From positions 61,978 through 125,977 of the forward strand of contig NZ_VTER01000013.1 in assembly GCF_008180445.1 (NCBI RefSeq): 64,000 bases of DNA, in the 5' to 3' direction. Below, one piece after another: positions 7,906-17,078 of this stretch (position 1 is its first letter; the number at the start of each line of letters is the position of its first letter). The position numbers and the translations under genes are program-made. This stretch comes from Bacillus_AB infantis_B. Lineage in GTDB: Bacteria > Bacillota > Bacilli > Bacillales > Cytobacillaceae. The notes below the pieces were generated by a model, which was not told where the DNA came from, ran no database searches, and saw only the letters and a list, made by a program, of their open reading frames with translations.

Positions 7906-7940
7906 CAAAATACCCCGGCCATTTTGGCTCGGGGTATTTT
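7906..7940 (-). terminator. Terminator of yhaM
   Basis: AAAATACCCCG and CGGGGTATTTT form an 11-bp stem just beyond the yhaM stop codon. Confidence 0.9.
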
Positions 7941-7950
7941 ACTGCAAATA

Positions 7951-8895
7951 TCATTTATGGAATACCGGCTTATAGAAGGCACGGTTATCAAGTGCAAATA
8001 CACGTTCTGTATATTCTCCCGGCTTCACTCTCTCCAAGGCCCTGTCCATCATATTCATCTTTGCATCCAGATTATCTATATAATGGAGGATTTCCGCCTC
8101 TTTGATCAGCGGCGGCTTCGGGCTGCCCCATTCTGCTTTGCCATGATGGGAAAGGACCAGATGCTGTAGCACAAGAACCTCTTCACCTGAGATACCCAGT
8201 TCATCTGCTGCCTTGCCGATTTCTGTCACCATGATCGTAATATGGCCAAGCAGGTTTCCTTCCACCGTATAAGAAGTCGAAATCGGCCCGGAAAGCTCAA
8301 TTACCTTTCCGAGATCATGGAGAATAACCCCGGCATACAAAAGATCCTTATCGAGGCTTGGGTAAAGGCCTGAGATCGCCTTGGCAAGATCCAGCATGCT
8401 CACGACATGGTAAGCCAGTCCGGAAACAAATTCATGATGGTTCTTTGTTGCTGCCGGATAATGGAGGAATGCCTCATTATGCTTTTTGATCAGGTGCCTT
8501 GTGATACGCTGGATATTCGGATTCTTCATCTCGAATATATACTGTGTAATTTTGCTGGTCATTTCATCTGTGCCGATCGGGGCTGTCTCCAGGAAGTCTG
8601 CCAGTTTGACAGAATCAGATGGTGAGGCCGTCCGGATCTGGCGGATCCGCAGTTGGCTCCGGCCCCGGTAATTCTGGATATCGCCTGCAACTTTAACAAT
8701 CGTTTCAGGAGAGTAGCTTTTAACATCTTCTTCAGAAGCATCCCAGAGCTTTGCTTCTATATCGCCGCTCTGATCCTGGAAGACGAGCGATAAGAATGGT
8801 TTGCCATTGCTGGCAATTCCTTTCGTCGAGCTTTTAATCAGCATGAACAGCTCTGCCTGCTCTCCAACCTCATAATTCATAATCCCCTTATTCAT
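7951..8895 (-). CDS. yhaM: 3'-5' exoribonuclease YhaM
   Basis: 314 aa, exactly the B. subtilis YhaM length. An N-terminal OB-fold (IEAKLWDA region) is followed by an HD domain containing VILHDLGK and HLVLSHHGK metal-binding histidines. YhaM trims RNA (and DNA) 3' ends with divalent metal. In-frame codons extend to 9024, but the start at 8895 (MNKGIMNYEVG) is supported by AAGGGAG upstream and by family length. It lies downstream of yhaO-yhaN as in B. subtilis. Confidence 0.95.
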   Translation of the reverse strand: MNKGIMNYEVGEQAELFMLIKSSTKGIASNGKPFLSLVFQDQSGDIEAKLWDASEEDVKSYSPETIVKVAGDIQNYRGRSQLRIRQIRTASPSDSVKLADFLETAPIGTDEMTSKITQYIFEMKNPNIQRITRHLIKKHNEAFLHYPAATKNHHEFVSGLAYHVVSMLDLAKAISGLYPSLDKDLLYAGVILHDLGKVIELSGPISTSYTVEGNLLGHITIMVTEIGKAADELGISGEEVLVLQHLVLSHHGKAEWGSPKPPLIKEAEILHYIDNLDAKMNMMDRALERVKPGEYTERVFALDNRAFYKPVFHK

Positions 8896-9050
8896 AGGTC
8901 TACCGACGCTCCCTTCTATGAAAATATTATAACATACCAGGCATTCAGTATAGCAGGCTGAACGCCCCGTCGGCCCTGCCAATTTATGAGCAGGGGCAAT
9001 CCCTCTCCGGATTTTATACAGCATCAGCAGTCCAGAATTGGAACACAGGC

Positions 9051-9073
9051 AAAAAGCCCCTTGCGTGCAAGGG
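9051..9073 (-). terminator. Terminator after yhaN
   Basis: CCCTTGC/GCAAGGG stem with the A-tract on the plus strand giving a T-tail on the minus strand. Confidence 0.8.
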
Positions 9074-9111
9074 ACTCATGCCGATGTTAATGATAAGAAG
9101 AGAGCCTGATT

Positions 9112-12100
9112 TCAATTTTCAGCATGCTGTACTTTCCTTCCCTGAAGGTCTGCCACTTCATCTGGGTGGAAGTGTTCAAGCAGATGCCTCTGGCAGGTAA
9201 AAAACAATATCTGATGATCTTCCAGACCCTTCAGGAGCTCAATCATCCTCCTGGTTCTTACATGATCGAAATTGACGAAGCTGTCATCGATGATGATAGG
9301 GAATGAGTATCTTTTATAGATGGCTGCCGCCAAGGCCAGCCTGATGGACACATACACCTGCTCGGCTGTTGCCTGGCTGAGTTCATTGGCTTCGAAAAGG
9401 GTGCCATCTCCTTTCTCCACGAGAAGTCCTGCCCCCTCTTCTTTAGGAGTGATGCGGACATAGCGCCCGCCTGTCAGTACGGAAAGAAATTCTTCCGCCT
9501 TTCCGAGCATCTCCGGCATATATTCTTGCTTGTACGCTTCTGCCGTATTCTCAAGGAGCTTTCTGGCCAATGCATATTTGGCCCACTTTCTCGCCCCTTC
9601 ATTGAACTCGCTCTTTGCAAGGGAAAATCTATGCAGCAGGTCGCTGTATAAGCCGCCTTCCTCGATCATGGCAATTTCATGGTTCAGCGATGCCACTTTA
9701 TCCTGAAGCTGAGGGAGTTCTTTTTTGATATCGTCCAGGGTTTCTCTGCAGCGGGCAATTTCCGCTTCAGGAGCAGGAATGGCAGTGAACTCACCCCTTT
9801 CCTCTTCCGTTAAGGAAGAAAGCTTCAGCTGCCTGTCCAGATGCCTGATTTCTTCCTGCAGCTCTTCCTGCTTTACTGCATGATTGCCTTTTTCAATGAA
9901 ATCCTCCTCTGTGCCTGCCTCAGCAGCCAAGAACAGCTTTCCTTTTTCTTCACTGATGTAAGCCAGTTCTCGAACACATTGCTCTTTCTCTTCTTTCAGC
10001 TCCTGTATGGCAGCTTCCTTTGCTTTAAGGTCATTCCATTTGCCCTGAGCCTCCAGCAGCCGTTTTTTCAAAGTAAAGGCTGTCTCCTGCACACTGTCTC
10101 CTGCTTCTGCCAGGATGAGCTCTGCAAGCCTATTGGCGAGTCCTGAAATTTCAGCAGCAGCTGTCTCAGCAGCAGCTGCCTCAACTTCCTCATGGCGTAG
10201 CTCACGCCTGACTGATTTTAGCTTTTCCAGCAGCATGAAAGCATCGTGGATATGGGACTGTGCCAAGGAAGCAGGGATGAACAGCTGCCTGCCGAGTTCT
10301 GCAAGAAGGCTGTCTGCCTGGGCGGATTCTTCCTCCCATAATTCAAAAGCAGCAATGACTTTATCATATTGCTCATTCTGCTGCTGCAGCCTGACGTTCA
10401 GCTGCAGCTGGCGTTCCCGAAGCTGCCTGTCCTTTTCAATCCGCTCTTTCAGGTAAAACGCCCCTTCCGCCTGCGGACTTTTCATGCGTTCATCAAGTTC
10501 TTCCATGCTTTTCTCAATGGATATAAGTTCTTCTTTCAGAAATCTCGATTGGCTGGTGTCTTCTTTTTTTAATAAAAGCCAGGCAATAAAAGCAAATCCG
10601 GGTATAGCTGCCAGCATAAACTCCCATTGGCTATCTGCCAGGCCCCAGGCAATCAGCCCGGCACAGATGAGCATAATCATCACTGCCTGGATCTTCACTG
10701 CTGCACGCTGTTTTTGCTGCGATGCTTTCTCATGACGGATTGCATTCTTCAGGAAGGATGCCCTTCCCTCAAGGTCTTCCCTTTTTCTCAGAAGACTCTC
10801 GGGATCAGATTCACCTGCGAGCCTGCGGCGGATATCTGCCAGCTCTTCATCGGGCAGGAGACCGGCATTCACCTGATTTAATTCCTCTTCCAGGCTGACC
10901 AGCCTGTCCTTTTCTTCTGAGAAGCGTTCATCAAGCTCCGCACGCTTTTCCGCGAGCCTCTGCTTTTTGCGCTGTGCCTCAGCAGTTTTCTCCTGCATGA
11001 AGATGCTTGTATCTGCCTGTTCCAGCTCTTCATCTGACAAGCGGAGATGAAGCCTGTCCTTCAATTGATCCGACTCTTCCTCCAGCTTCCTGATTTTATA
11101 GGAAGCCTGCTTAGCCTGCTGGACAAGCTGCCCGTATGCAGGCATCTTTTCCTGAAGTGACAGAATCTCTTTTTCATGATCAAGGACCAGCTGATCCGGG
11201 CTGATCTTCCCTGCCTCTTCCCGAAGGGCAGCAAGCCTGGCTGAAAGGCTCGCATTCCTTCCCTTCAGCGGGATTTCATTTTGGTTCAGCTGCTCCAGTT
11301 TCTCCAGCCCTCCCGGAGGAAAACTGACCCCTGTGCCGGCTTCTGCTTCCTGCCTTAAAAGCTGCACCTTTTTATGGACAGGGCCCATACGCATCCACTC
11401 TTCCAGCTGGTAGAGCCTGGCACCTAATGCCTCTGCTTCATTGCGCAGGCTTTCAATCTTCGCGGCAGCAGCATCCCGCTCAGCCGCGATGGCCCAATAT
11501 TGTCCATTTTTCTGTTCTGCTTTTTTAAGATCAGCATGCAGCTGCTTCAGCTTTTTCAGCTGGTCATTCAAAACAGGGATTTTCCCGCCCGGCTTAAAAA
11601 GACCTTCCATTTCTTTCTGTATTTTGTGTTCTGCTGCTGCCAGACGATCAGACCCTATAGCACCGGCGGAAAATAGGAATTTGCTCAGCTCTTCATTTTT
11701 CATGGAGTGGACATTCTGCAGCCCATGGAGATTGAATGAAAAAATGGCCTGGAAAAGCGTTTTATCAACATGTGATAGAAGCTCGCCAAGGAGCTCTTCC
11801 CCTCCGCGTTCCCCAGTTTCCATCACCACACTTACATCTCCTGCTGATTTTCCTTTTACCCGCTCGATTACTGCTTTCCCCCTTCCAGGAAAGGAAGCTG
11901 TGATCCTGCCTCCGTATTTCGCCCCAAATTTCGGTTCATATCTGAGCTCAGCCTGCTGCCTGGAGGGAAAGCCAAACAGGATGCTATGTATAAAAGACAT
12001 GATGGTAGATTTGCCTGCTTCATTTTCGCCGTAGAAGACCTGTAAATCTCCGAGGCCGGAATAGACAGCATCTTCAAGTTTGCCGTAGCCGTATATATGG

Positions 12101-12117
12101 ATTTCAAGTATTTTCAT
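9112..12117 (-). CDS. yhaN: SbcC-like ATPase YhaN (SbcE)
   Basis: 1001-aa SMC/Rad50-like ATPase thought to act with YhaO in DNA end processing. A Walker A motif GENEAGKST sits at residues 30-38 and Walker B-like IIIDDSFVNFD near residue 942. Between them lie long Glu/Gln/Leu-rich coiled coils. Unlike SbcC, the middle carries two hydrophobic segments (about residues 470-515), a known YhaN trait that suggests membrane association. The start is 29 nt from the yhaO stop, with AAAGGGGA as ribosome binding site, so the two are one operon. Confidence 0.93.
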   Translation of the reverse strand: MKILEIHIYGYGKLEDAVYSGLGDLQVFYGENEAGKSTIMSFIHSILFGFPSRQQAELRYEPKFGAKYGGRITASFPGRGKAVIERVKGKSAGDVSVVMETGERGGEELLGELLSHVDKTLFQAIFSFNLHGLQNVHSMKNEELSKFLFSAGAIGSDRLAAAEHKIQKEMEGLFKPGGKIPVLNDQLKKLKQLHADLKKAEQKNGQYWAIAAERDAAAAKIESLRNEAEALGARLYQLEEWMRMGPVHKKVQLLRQEAEAGTGVSFPPGGLEKLEQLNQNEIPLKGRNASLSARLAALREEAGKISPDQLVLDHEKEILSLQEKMPAYGQLVQQAKQASYKIRKLEEESDQLKDRLHLRLSDEELEQADTSIFMQEKTAEAQRKKQRLAEKRAELDERFSEEKDRLVSLEEELNQVNAGLLPDEELADIRRRLAGESDPESLLRKREDLEGRASFLKNAIRHEKASQQKQRAAVKIQAVMIMLICAGLIAWGLADSQWEFMLAAIPGFAFIAWLLLKKEDTSQSRFLKEELISIEKSMEELDERMKSPQAEGAFYLKERIEKDRQLRERQLQLNVRLQQQNEQYDKVIAAFELWEEESAQADSLLAELGRQLFIPASLAQSHIHDAFMLLEKLKSVRRELRHEEVEAAAAETAAAEISGLANRLAELILAEAGDSVQETAFTLKKRLLEAQGKWNDLKAKEAAIQELKEEKEQCVRELAYISEEKGKLFLAAEAGTEEDFIEKGNHAVKQEELQEEIRHLDRQLKLSSLTEEERGEFTAIPAPEAEIARCRETLDDIKKELPQLQDKVASLNHEIAMIEEGGLYSDLLHRFSLAKSEFNEGARKWAKYALARKLLENTAEAYKQEYMPEMLGKAEEFLSVLTGGRYVRITPKEEGAGLLVEKGDGTLFEANELSQATAEQVYVSIRLALAAAIYKRYSFPIIIDDSFVNFDHVRTRRMIELLKGLEDHQILFFTCQRHLLEHFHPDEVADLQGRKVQHAEN

Positions 12118-12146
12118 AGAGCTGTTCCCCTTTCTGGCGCTGCCTT

Positions 12147-13367
12147 TCAGTCATTTTTGTAAAGGAGCCCCAGCAGCATCTCTTCTGCTTCTTTTAAAAG
12201 TACTGCCTTTTCCCCTTCCTCCATACTTTCTGCATACCTTCTTGCCATAGGGTGGCTGTAAAGGCTTCCCAAGCTTACCTCAAAATCATCAAACCCATCC
12301 GCAGCAGCAAACAGCCCGCTGAAAAAATCCTCTTTTTCCCTCAGCTGGTTTCTGTCCCAGCTCTGCTGCTCTTCGGCTATAACAGCGCTCACCCATACAA
12401 ACGGCATGTTCCCTTCCTCTTCCTCCTGAAGAAGTGAGAGCAGTTCACCCTCGGCCAAAGCTTTCATATCCTGCGGACTGAGTGATGCCCCCTTAAGGAA
12501 AATTTCAAGAATGACACCGCCGTTCTTCCGCTCTTCTTCAACAGCCTGAAGGCACCTGCTGTAGACCTCATCAAATGCTGATAGTCCACTGATGTCGACT
12601 GTTCTCTGCTCCCAGCGGAAGCTGTGGCATTGGAGAAATTCAAAATCTGCCCCTGCTTCATTCAGGGTGACATGGTAGCAGCCTTTCGCCCCGCTTTCCT
12701 TCCGGCTGCGCCCCTGAGTATTTCCCGGATAGATGACCGGCGGCTCAGCATTCACGACCATTCTTTTATGGATATGGCCCAGAGCCCAGTAGTCGTATTC
12801 CTTATCCAGAAGCTCTTTTAAAATAAACGGGGCATAGCGGCCATGGCCGGTCTCCCCTTCAAGGCTGCCATGCAGGATGCCGATATGGAAGTCCGACATT
12901 CCCCGAACGGGATACTGGCTGATCATCCTCTCGGCAACATGCCTCCTCGGGTAGCTGAAGCCATGCAGGCTGACCTTTGTGCCATTATCGGCTGTAAAGC
13001 TTGCCTCACTCGGCTGATGAGGAAAAATATGTACATTGTCCGGCAGACTGATGTGGGACCAGCTGCCATTAAAATGGTCATGATTCCCATGGACTGCGTA
13101 AACAGGTATATTCTTTTCCGCAAGGCGGTTCATTTCCTTCCGCAGCCTTGCCTGTGCCTTGATGCTCCTGTCTTCACCGTCAAACAGATCTCCGGCCAGA
13201 ATGACAAAGTCCACCTTCCTTGCAAGTGCAGCATCCACCATATTTTTCAAAGCGATAAAGGTGCTTTCTTTTATCTTTTCGAATAAATCATCCTGCAGGC
13301 TGGAAAGCCCAAGCATAGGGCTGTCCAGATGCAGGTCTGCTGCATGAATAAATGTAATTTCCTTCAT
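12147..13367 (-). CDS. yhaO: SbcD-like metallophosphoesterase YhaO
   Basis: 406-aa calcineurin-like nuclease, the partner of YhaN. All metal-ligand motifs are present: AADLHLDSP (residue 9 on), GDLFDGED, HGNHDH and LGHIHKR. Family precedent is double-strand DNA exonuclease/endonuclease activity driven by the ATPase partner. AAAGGGAA precedes the ATG. First gene of the yhaO-yhaN operon. Confidence 0.94.
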   Translation of the reverse strand: MKEITFIHAADLHLDSPMLGLSSLQDDLFEKIKESTFIALKNMVDAALARKVDFVILAGDLFDGEDRSIKAQARLRKEMNRLAEKNIPVYAVHGNHDHFNGSWSHISLPDNVHIFPHQPSEASFTADNGTKVSLHGFSYPRRHVAERMISQYPVRGMSDFHIGILHGSLEGETGHGRYAPFILKELLDKEYDYWALGHIHKRMVVNAEPPVIYPGNTQGRSRKESGAKGCYHVTLNEAGADFEFLQCHSFRWEQRTVDISGLSAFDEVYSRCLQAVEEERKNGGVILEIFLKGASLSPQDMKALAEGELLSLLQEEEEGNMPFVWVSAVIAEEQQSWDRNQLREKEDFFSGLFAAADGFDDFEVSLGSLYSHPMARRYAESMEEGEKAVLLKEAEEMLLGLLYKND

Positions 13368-13506
13368 AATGTTCCCTTTCAGCGTTTTCTCCTATTTTAT
13401 CACCTGGAAAAAGCGAATGCACGTTCCTCTATAAAAAGTTATCATGCTTTGAACTTTTTCCATCCTCGGTAAGTATAAGAAGTAAATAACCTTAGGAGTG
13501 AATAAG

Positions 13507-13701
13507 ATGTATAAAGATCCTGAATTGGCACTTCATAGGCTCAAGTTTTTTTCTGCTGTCCTTTTTCTTTTGTTCATCATCATTTCGATTCTGACAGGCA
13601 ACTGGAAGTTCATGGCCGCTGCTGCATGGAGCATCGGCATCGTTTATTTGTCTACTTACGGCAGCATACAAAGGCAAATGGAAAAACAGACCCGCGAATA
13701 G
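13507..13701 (+). CDS. Small two-TM hypothetical protein
   Basis: 64-aa protein with two membrane helices (about residues 16-30 and 34-52) and a basic C-terminus. A GTG at 13498 is in frame but overlaps the Shine-Dalgarno AGGAG (13494-13498), which is ideally spaced for ATG 13507. TTGAAC at 13449 and GTATAA at 13473 form a possible promoter. It is divergent from yhaO. Family not recognised. Confidence 0.7.
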   Translation: MYKDPELALHRLKFFSAVLFLLFIIISILTGNWKFMAAAAWSIGIVYLSTYGSIQRQMEKQTRE

Positions 13702-13702
13702 G

Positions 13703-13737
13703 CAAAGGCTTGCCGGAATATCCTGGCAAGCCTTTGT
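13703..13737. terminator. Bidirectional terminator
   Basis: CAAAGGCTTGCC and GGCAAGCCTTTG form a 12-bp stem between two convergent genes. Confidence 0.9.
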
Positions 13738-13741
13738 CTTA

Positions 13742-13894
13742 TTAATAGTGGACCGATTCGCTTTTTAGGCATTTTGTACAGGTCCTGTATCCATCTGCCT
13801 CATAATAGATATGGGGGCAGCTTCTCTGTATCTCTGAAATTTGCTTTTCCAGCCCCCGGATCTTTTGCTGCATATAGAGGATCTGCTCTTCCAT
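13742..13894 (-). CDS. 50-aa putative zinc-ribbon protein downstream of thiC
   Basis: Encodes a short coiled-coil-like N-terminus followed by CPH (residues 26-28) and CTKC (39-42), a spacing that suggests one bound metal. The ATG at 13894 lies 28 nt beyond the thiC stop. Its ribosome binding site is weak (TTTGGAAA). It ends against the bidirectional terminator at 13703-13737, so it is probably the last cistron of the thiC transcript. Function unknown. Confidence 0.55.
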   Translation of the reverse strand: MEEQILYMQQKIRGLEKQISEIQRSCPHIYYEADGYRTCTKCLKSESVHY

Positions 13895-13922
13895 TTTCCA
13901 AACTTCAGTATTTCTTCTATGT

Positions 13923-15686
13923 TCAATAGATGGATGAGCCACGGCTGGCAAACTCCCCGGCTTTTTGCTCCATTGCATCCTCAATTGCCTCTGAAACGGT
14001 TTTCCCCTGATCTTTGGCCATCTGGCGGATATCCTGGGAAATGCGCATAGAACAAAATTTAGGGCCGCACATAGAACAGAAATGGGCGGTTTTTGCCCCC
14101 TCAGCCGGCAGGGTTTCATCATGGTATGCCCGCGCCCGCTCAGGATCCAGGGATAAATTGAACTGGTCGTTCCACCTGAAATCGAACCTGGCCTTTGACA
14201 AGGCATCGTCCCGAACCTGTGCACCAGGATGGCCTTTGGCAAGATCTGCGGCATGGGCTGCAATTTTATAAGCAATGACCCCTTCCCTGACATCATTTTT
14301 ATCCGGAAGTCCAAGATGCTCCTTCGGCGTAACATAGCAAAGCATGCTAGTGCCAAACCATCCAATCATCGCTGCTCCTATTGCGGATGTAATATGATCA
14401 TATCCCGGGGCTATATCTGTCGTGAGTGGACCAAGCGTATAAAATGGCGCCTCCTTGCAAATTTCCATCTGCTTATCTACATTTTCTTTGATCTTATGCA
14501 TCGGAACATGCCCCGGCCCCTCGATCATCACCTGGACATCATGCTTCCAGGCTATTTCAGTTAGCTCGCCTAGCGTTTCAAGCTCCGCAAATTGAGCCTC
14601 ATCATTCGCATCTGCTATAGAACCCGGACGCAGCCCATCCCCTAGAGAGATGGAAATATCGTAAGCTTTTAAAATTTCACAGATTTCCTCAAAATGTGTA
14701 TACAGGAAATTCTCTTTATGATGCTGAAGGCACCATTGAGCCATGATCGACCCTCCCCTGGATACAATACCTGTCGTCCGTTCGGCAGTCAGCTGAATAT
14801 AGCGGAGCAGCACCCCTGCATGTATGGTGAAATAATCCACTCCCTGTTCAGCCTGCTCTATCAAGGTATCCCTGTATATGTCCCAGGTCAGATCCCCGGC
14901 AATCCCCTTCACTTTTTCAAGTGCCTGATAAATCGGTACAGTCCCAACAGGAACTGGAGAATTGCGGATGACCCATTCACGGGTTTCATGGATGTTCTTC
15001 CCGGTGGAAAGATCCATAATTGTATCTGCCCCCCAGTGCACTGCCCAGGTCATTTTCTCCACTTCTTCCGCGATGGAGGAAGAAACAGCCGAATTGCCGA
15101 TATTCGCATTTACCTTCACATGAAAATGGCGCCCGATGATCATCGGTTCAGCCTCCGGGTGATTGATATTGGCAGGAATGATGGCCCTTCCGCTTGCCAC
15201 CTCGCTCCTGACAAATTCCGGATCCAGATTTTCCCTGATGGCGATGAACTCCATTTCAGGTGTAATGACACCTTTCCGGGCATAATGCAGCTGAGTCACA
15301 TTCCGTCCCTCTTTTGCCTTGAGTGGCAAGGATGCTTTATTTGGAAAGATATCAGCCCAGGAAACTTTGGACCCGGCCCGAAGTCCGTTATCCTCCGGCT
15401 TCTGTACTCTGCCTTGATAAGCTTCCGCATCCTTCCGCTCCTCAATCCAGCCTTCCCTTATCCGGGGCAAGCCTTTCGTTATATCAATCTCAAAATCAGG
15501 ATCAGAATAAGGGCCGCTCGTGTCATATACACAAACAGGCGGGTTGTCCTCTGTTCCTATAGCAGTCCTCGTGCTTTCCTGGATTATTTCCCTGACCGGG
15601 ACCTTTATATCGTCCCTGATGCCGTTTACATATACTTTCCGGCTTCCTGAAAAAAACAATCTATTCATTTCATATAAATTTTTCAT
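13923..15686 (-). CDS. thiC: Phosphomethylpyrimidine synthase ThiC
   Basis: 587-aa radical SAM enzyme that converts aminoimidazole ribotide to HMP phosphate, the pyrimidine half of thiamine. The C-terminal cluster motif CSMCGPKFC (near residue 540) is the ThiC CxxCxxxxC signature. FSGSRKVYV opens the protein, and AGVLLRYIQLTAERTTGIVSRG is typical in the core (quoted in part). GGAGGAGGAAG (15690-15700) precedes the ATG. Expression is governed by two TPP riboswitches upstream. Confidence 0.97.
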   Translation of the reverse strand: MKNLYEMNRLFFSGSRKVYVNGIRDDIKVPVREIIQESTRTAIGTEDNPPVCVYDTSGPYSDPDFEIDITKGLPRIREGWIEERKDAEAYQGRVQKPEDNGLRAGSKVSWADIFPNKASLPLKAKEGRNVTQLHYARKGVITPEMEFIAIRENLDPEFVRSEVASGRAIIPANINHPEAEPMIIGRHFHVKVNANIGNSAVSSSIAEEVEKMTWAVHWGADTIMDLSTGKNIHETREWVIRNSPVPVGTVPIYQALEKVKGIAGDLTWDIYRDTLIEQAEQGVDYFTIHAGVLLRYIQLTAERTTGIVSRGGSIMAQWCLQHHKENFLYTHFEEICEILKAYDISISLGDGLRPGSIADANDEAQFAELETLGELTEIAWKHDVQVMIEGPGHVPMHKIKENVDKQMEICKEAPFYTLGPLTTDIAPGYDHITSAIGAAMIGWFGTSMLCYVTPKEHLGLPDKNDVREGVIAYKIAAHAADLAKGHPGAQVRDDALSKARFDFRWNDQFNLSLDPERARAYHDETLPAEGAKTAHFCSMCGPKFCSMRISQDIRQMAKDQGKTVSEAIEDAMEQKAGEFASRGSSIY

Positions 15687-15753
15687 ACTTCTTCCTCCTC
15701 CAGCTTTATGCCTCAGGGCAGTTTTTCACGGAGGAAGCAGGCCATGCCGGCTG

Positions 15754-15834
15754 CTTCCCTACGCTGACATTACTCAGATCAGGTTCCAAGGGTTAAGGAT
15801 ATTCCTTTCTCAGCCTGTAAAGCTCCCCCAGCAG
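15754..15834 (-). ncRNA. TPP riboswitch aptamer 2 (proximal to thiC)
   Basis: Minus-strand reading contains the invariant TPP blocks CTGAGA, ACCC, GAACCTGATCTG and CAGCGTAGGGAA in correct order. A GGAAGCAG/CTGCTTCC hairpin (15732-15758) follows; it overlaps the aptamer end and lacks a U-tract, so translational control or an antiterminator partner is possible. TTGGAA-17-TATTAC just upstream could be a separate promoter. Confidence 0.93.
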
Positions 15835-15930
15835 TGAATAAAAGGTAATAGAAACTTTCTTGCATTTTTCCAAAATGAAAACATCAAGTAAACTGCACAC
15901 CATTTTTACATGCGTTTATTTTTTCACAGC

Positions 15931-15960
15931 AAAAAACCCCCTTGCATATTGCACCGGGGG
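15931..15960 (-). terminator. Terminator between the two TPP aptamers
   Basis: On the minus strand CCCCC...TGCA-ATA-TGCA...GGGGG is followed by TTTTTT. It lies about 110 nt downstream of aptamer 1 and upstream of aptamer 2, where a riboswitch-controlled terminator would be expected. Confidence 0.85.
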
Positions 15961-16073
15961 CATGCCAGGCCAAAAAATGGCATACAGCTGCCGCATCTTT
16001 CTTCTGCAGAAGCTAAAAAGCAGACTCCTGCAAAAGGCGTCCGCGTATGTATGACAAATAAAAGCCATCTACA

Positions 16074-16169
16074 CTTCCCTCCGCTGGTACGAACCAGATC
16101 AGGTATAAAAGGGTCAAAGACTAAAAACGGGTCTTACTCTCAGCCGGCCTCTACCGGCACCCCCAGTGC
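16074..16169 (-). ncRNA. TPP riboswitch aptamer 1 (distal)
   Basis: Minus-strand reading carries CTGGGGGTGCC, a GCCGG/CCGGC P3-type extension, CTGAGAG, GACCC, ACCTGATCTGG and CCAGCGGAGGGAAG, the full set of THI-element motifs. No protein gene lies between it and aptamer 2. Confidence 0.93.
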
Positions 16170-16193
16170 CAAAATATGCTATTTTCATAAGCT

Positions 16194-16202
16194 ACTATAC
16201 CA
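16194..16202 (-). promoter_or_regulatory. Extended -10 promoter of the thiC leader
   Basis: TGGTATAGT on the minus strand sits just upstream of aptamer 1, so the leader would start near 16187. The -35 is weak. Confidence 0.5.
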
Positions 16203-16356
16203 TATGCCAACCAGGAAGAGAACAGACTATTTTCATATTATTCAAAAAAAAACACCAAGCTGGAGATTTTAAGATTTGCGGTCCTACCCTCTGTGTTTGC
16301 TGCATAAAATTGTACAAGTCCTTCCGGGCTAATCCTTGAATAGGCGAGTGATATCA

Positions 16357-16989
16357 TTGAGCATTGGAATATACATCAGCTATATCGTTTTAGGACTTTC
16401 ACTGGCGGCGCCGATCGGCCCTGTCAATGCCGTCAGGCTGGAAAAGGGGCTGAAAAACGGATTTTGGCACGCATGGATTGTCGGTGCGGGATCGATGATC
16501 GCTGACGGGGTTTATATGCTGATCGTCTATCTCGGACTCGTGCAATTCCTTGACTCCCCTATGATTCAAACCTTCCTGTGGCTGTTCGGCGGTTTTATTC
16601 TTCTTTATTCCGGAATCGAAGGCATGATGAATGCCAATAAAATATCTGTCACTTACATACGGAGCAAAGAATCGCTGCTCAAATGCTTTTTCACCGGATT
16701 CATCATGTCGGTTTCAAGCCCGCTGTCGATTTTGTTTTGGCTGGGCATTTATGGATCGGTCCTGGCCAAAACGGCGTCCTCCTTCGGGACAGGCCAGCTT
16801 CTTGTCTACAGCCTCATGATTTTTATCGGACTGGGCCTTTGGGACATTTTTGTGGCAGGCCTGACGAGCGGCTTCAGGCGGTTCCTGACCTCAAAAGCGA
16901 TCATCATCATCAGCATGCTTTCGGGACTATCGCTCATTCTTTTCGGAATCTATTTTGGGTATCAGGGGATTGCTTCTTTGTTTGGATAA
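16357..16989 (+). CDS. LysE-family amino acid exporter
   Basis: About 210-aa membrane protein with six predicted helices. The N-terminal LSLAAPIGPVNAVRLEKGL matches LysE/RhtB exporters, most like Bacillus YisU/YrhP. Such proteins export amino acids or related metabolites; substrate here unknown. The start is uncertain: TTG 16357 has AGGCGAG upstream, with GTG 16348 and TTG 16336 also in frame. It is divergent from the thiC leader and ends in a strong terminator. Confidence 0.88.
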   Translation: MSIGIYISYIVLGLSLAAPIGPVNAVRLEKGLKNGFWHAWIVGAGSMIADGVYMLIVYLGLVQFLDSPMIQTFLWLFGGFILLYSGIEGMMNANKISVTYIRSKESLLKCFFTGFIMSVSSPLSILFWLGIYGSVLAKTASSFGTGQLLVYSLMIFIGLGLWDIFVAGLTSGFRRFLTSKAIIIISMLSGLSLILFGIYFGYQGIASLFG

Positions 16990-16994
16990 AAAAA

Positions 16995-17045
16995 CTGCAG
17001 ACAAACCTGATATAAATCGGGTTTGTCTGCAGTCATTATTTTTTA
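16995..17045 (+). terminator. Terminator of the LysE gene
   Basis: CTGCAGACAAACC pairs with GGTTTGTCTGCAG, followed by TCATTATTTTTT. Confidence 0.93.
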
Positions 17046-17078
17046 GAACATTGGAACAGCGGCATTAAGTATTTAAGC

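Noticed and set aside
11441..12034. 197-codon open frame on the plus strand opposite yhaN
   Set aside because: Ser/Phe-rich antisense of the Glu/Leu-rich coiled-coil gene; no start signals.
13742..14365. 207-codon frame overlapping the 3' end of thiC on the same strand
   Set aside because: Only the last 50 codons, beyond thiC, look genuine; the rest is thiC read in another frame.
14694..15650. 318-codon open frame on the plus strand opposite thiC
   Set aside because: It is the antisense shadow of thiC: no ribosome binding site, Cys/His/Pro-rich composition, and no family resemblance.
15840..16070. A lost protein gene between the two TPP aptamers
   Set aside because: No frame with a ribosome binding site or protein-like composition was found there; the stretch is accounted for by leader and terminator.
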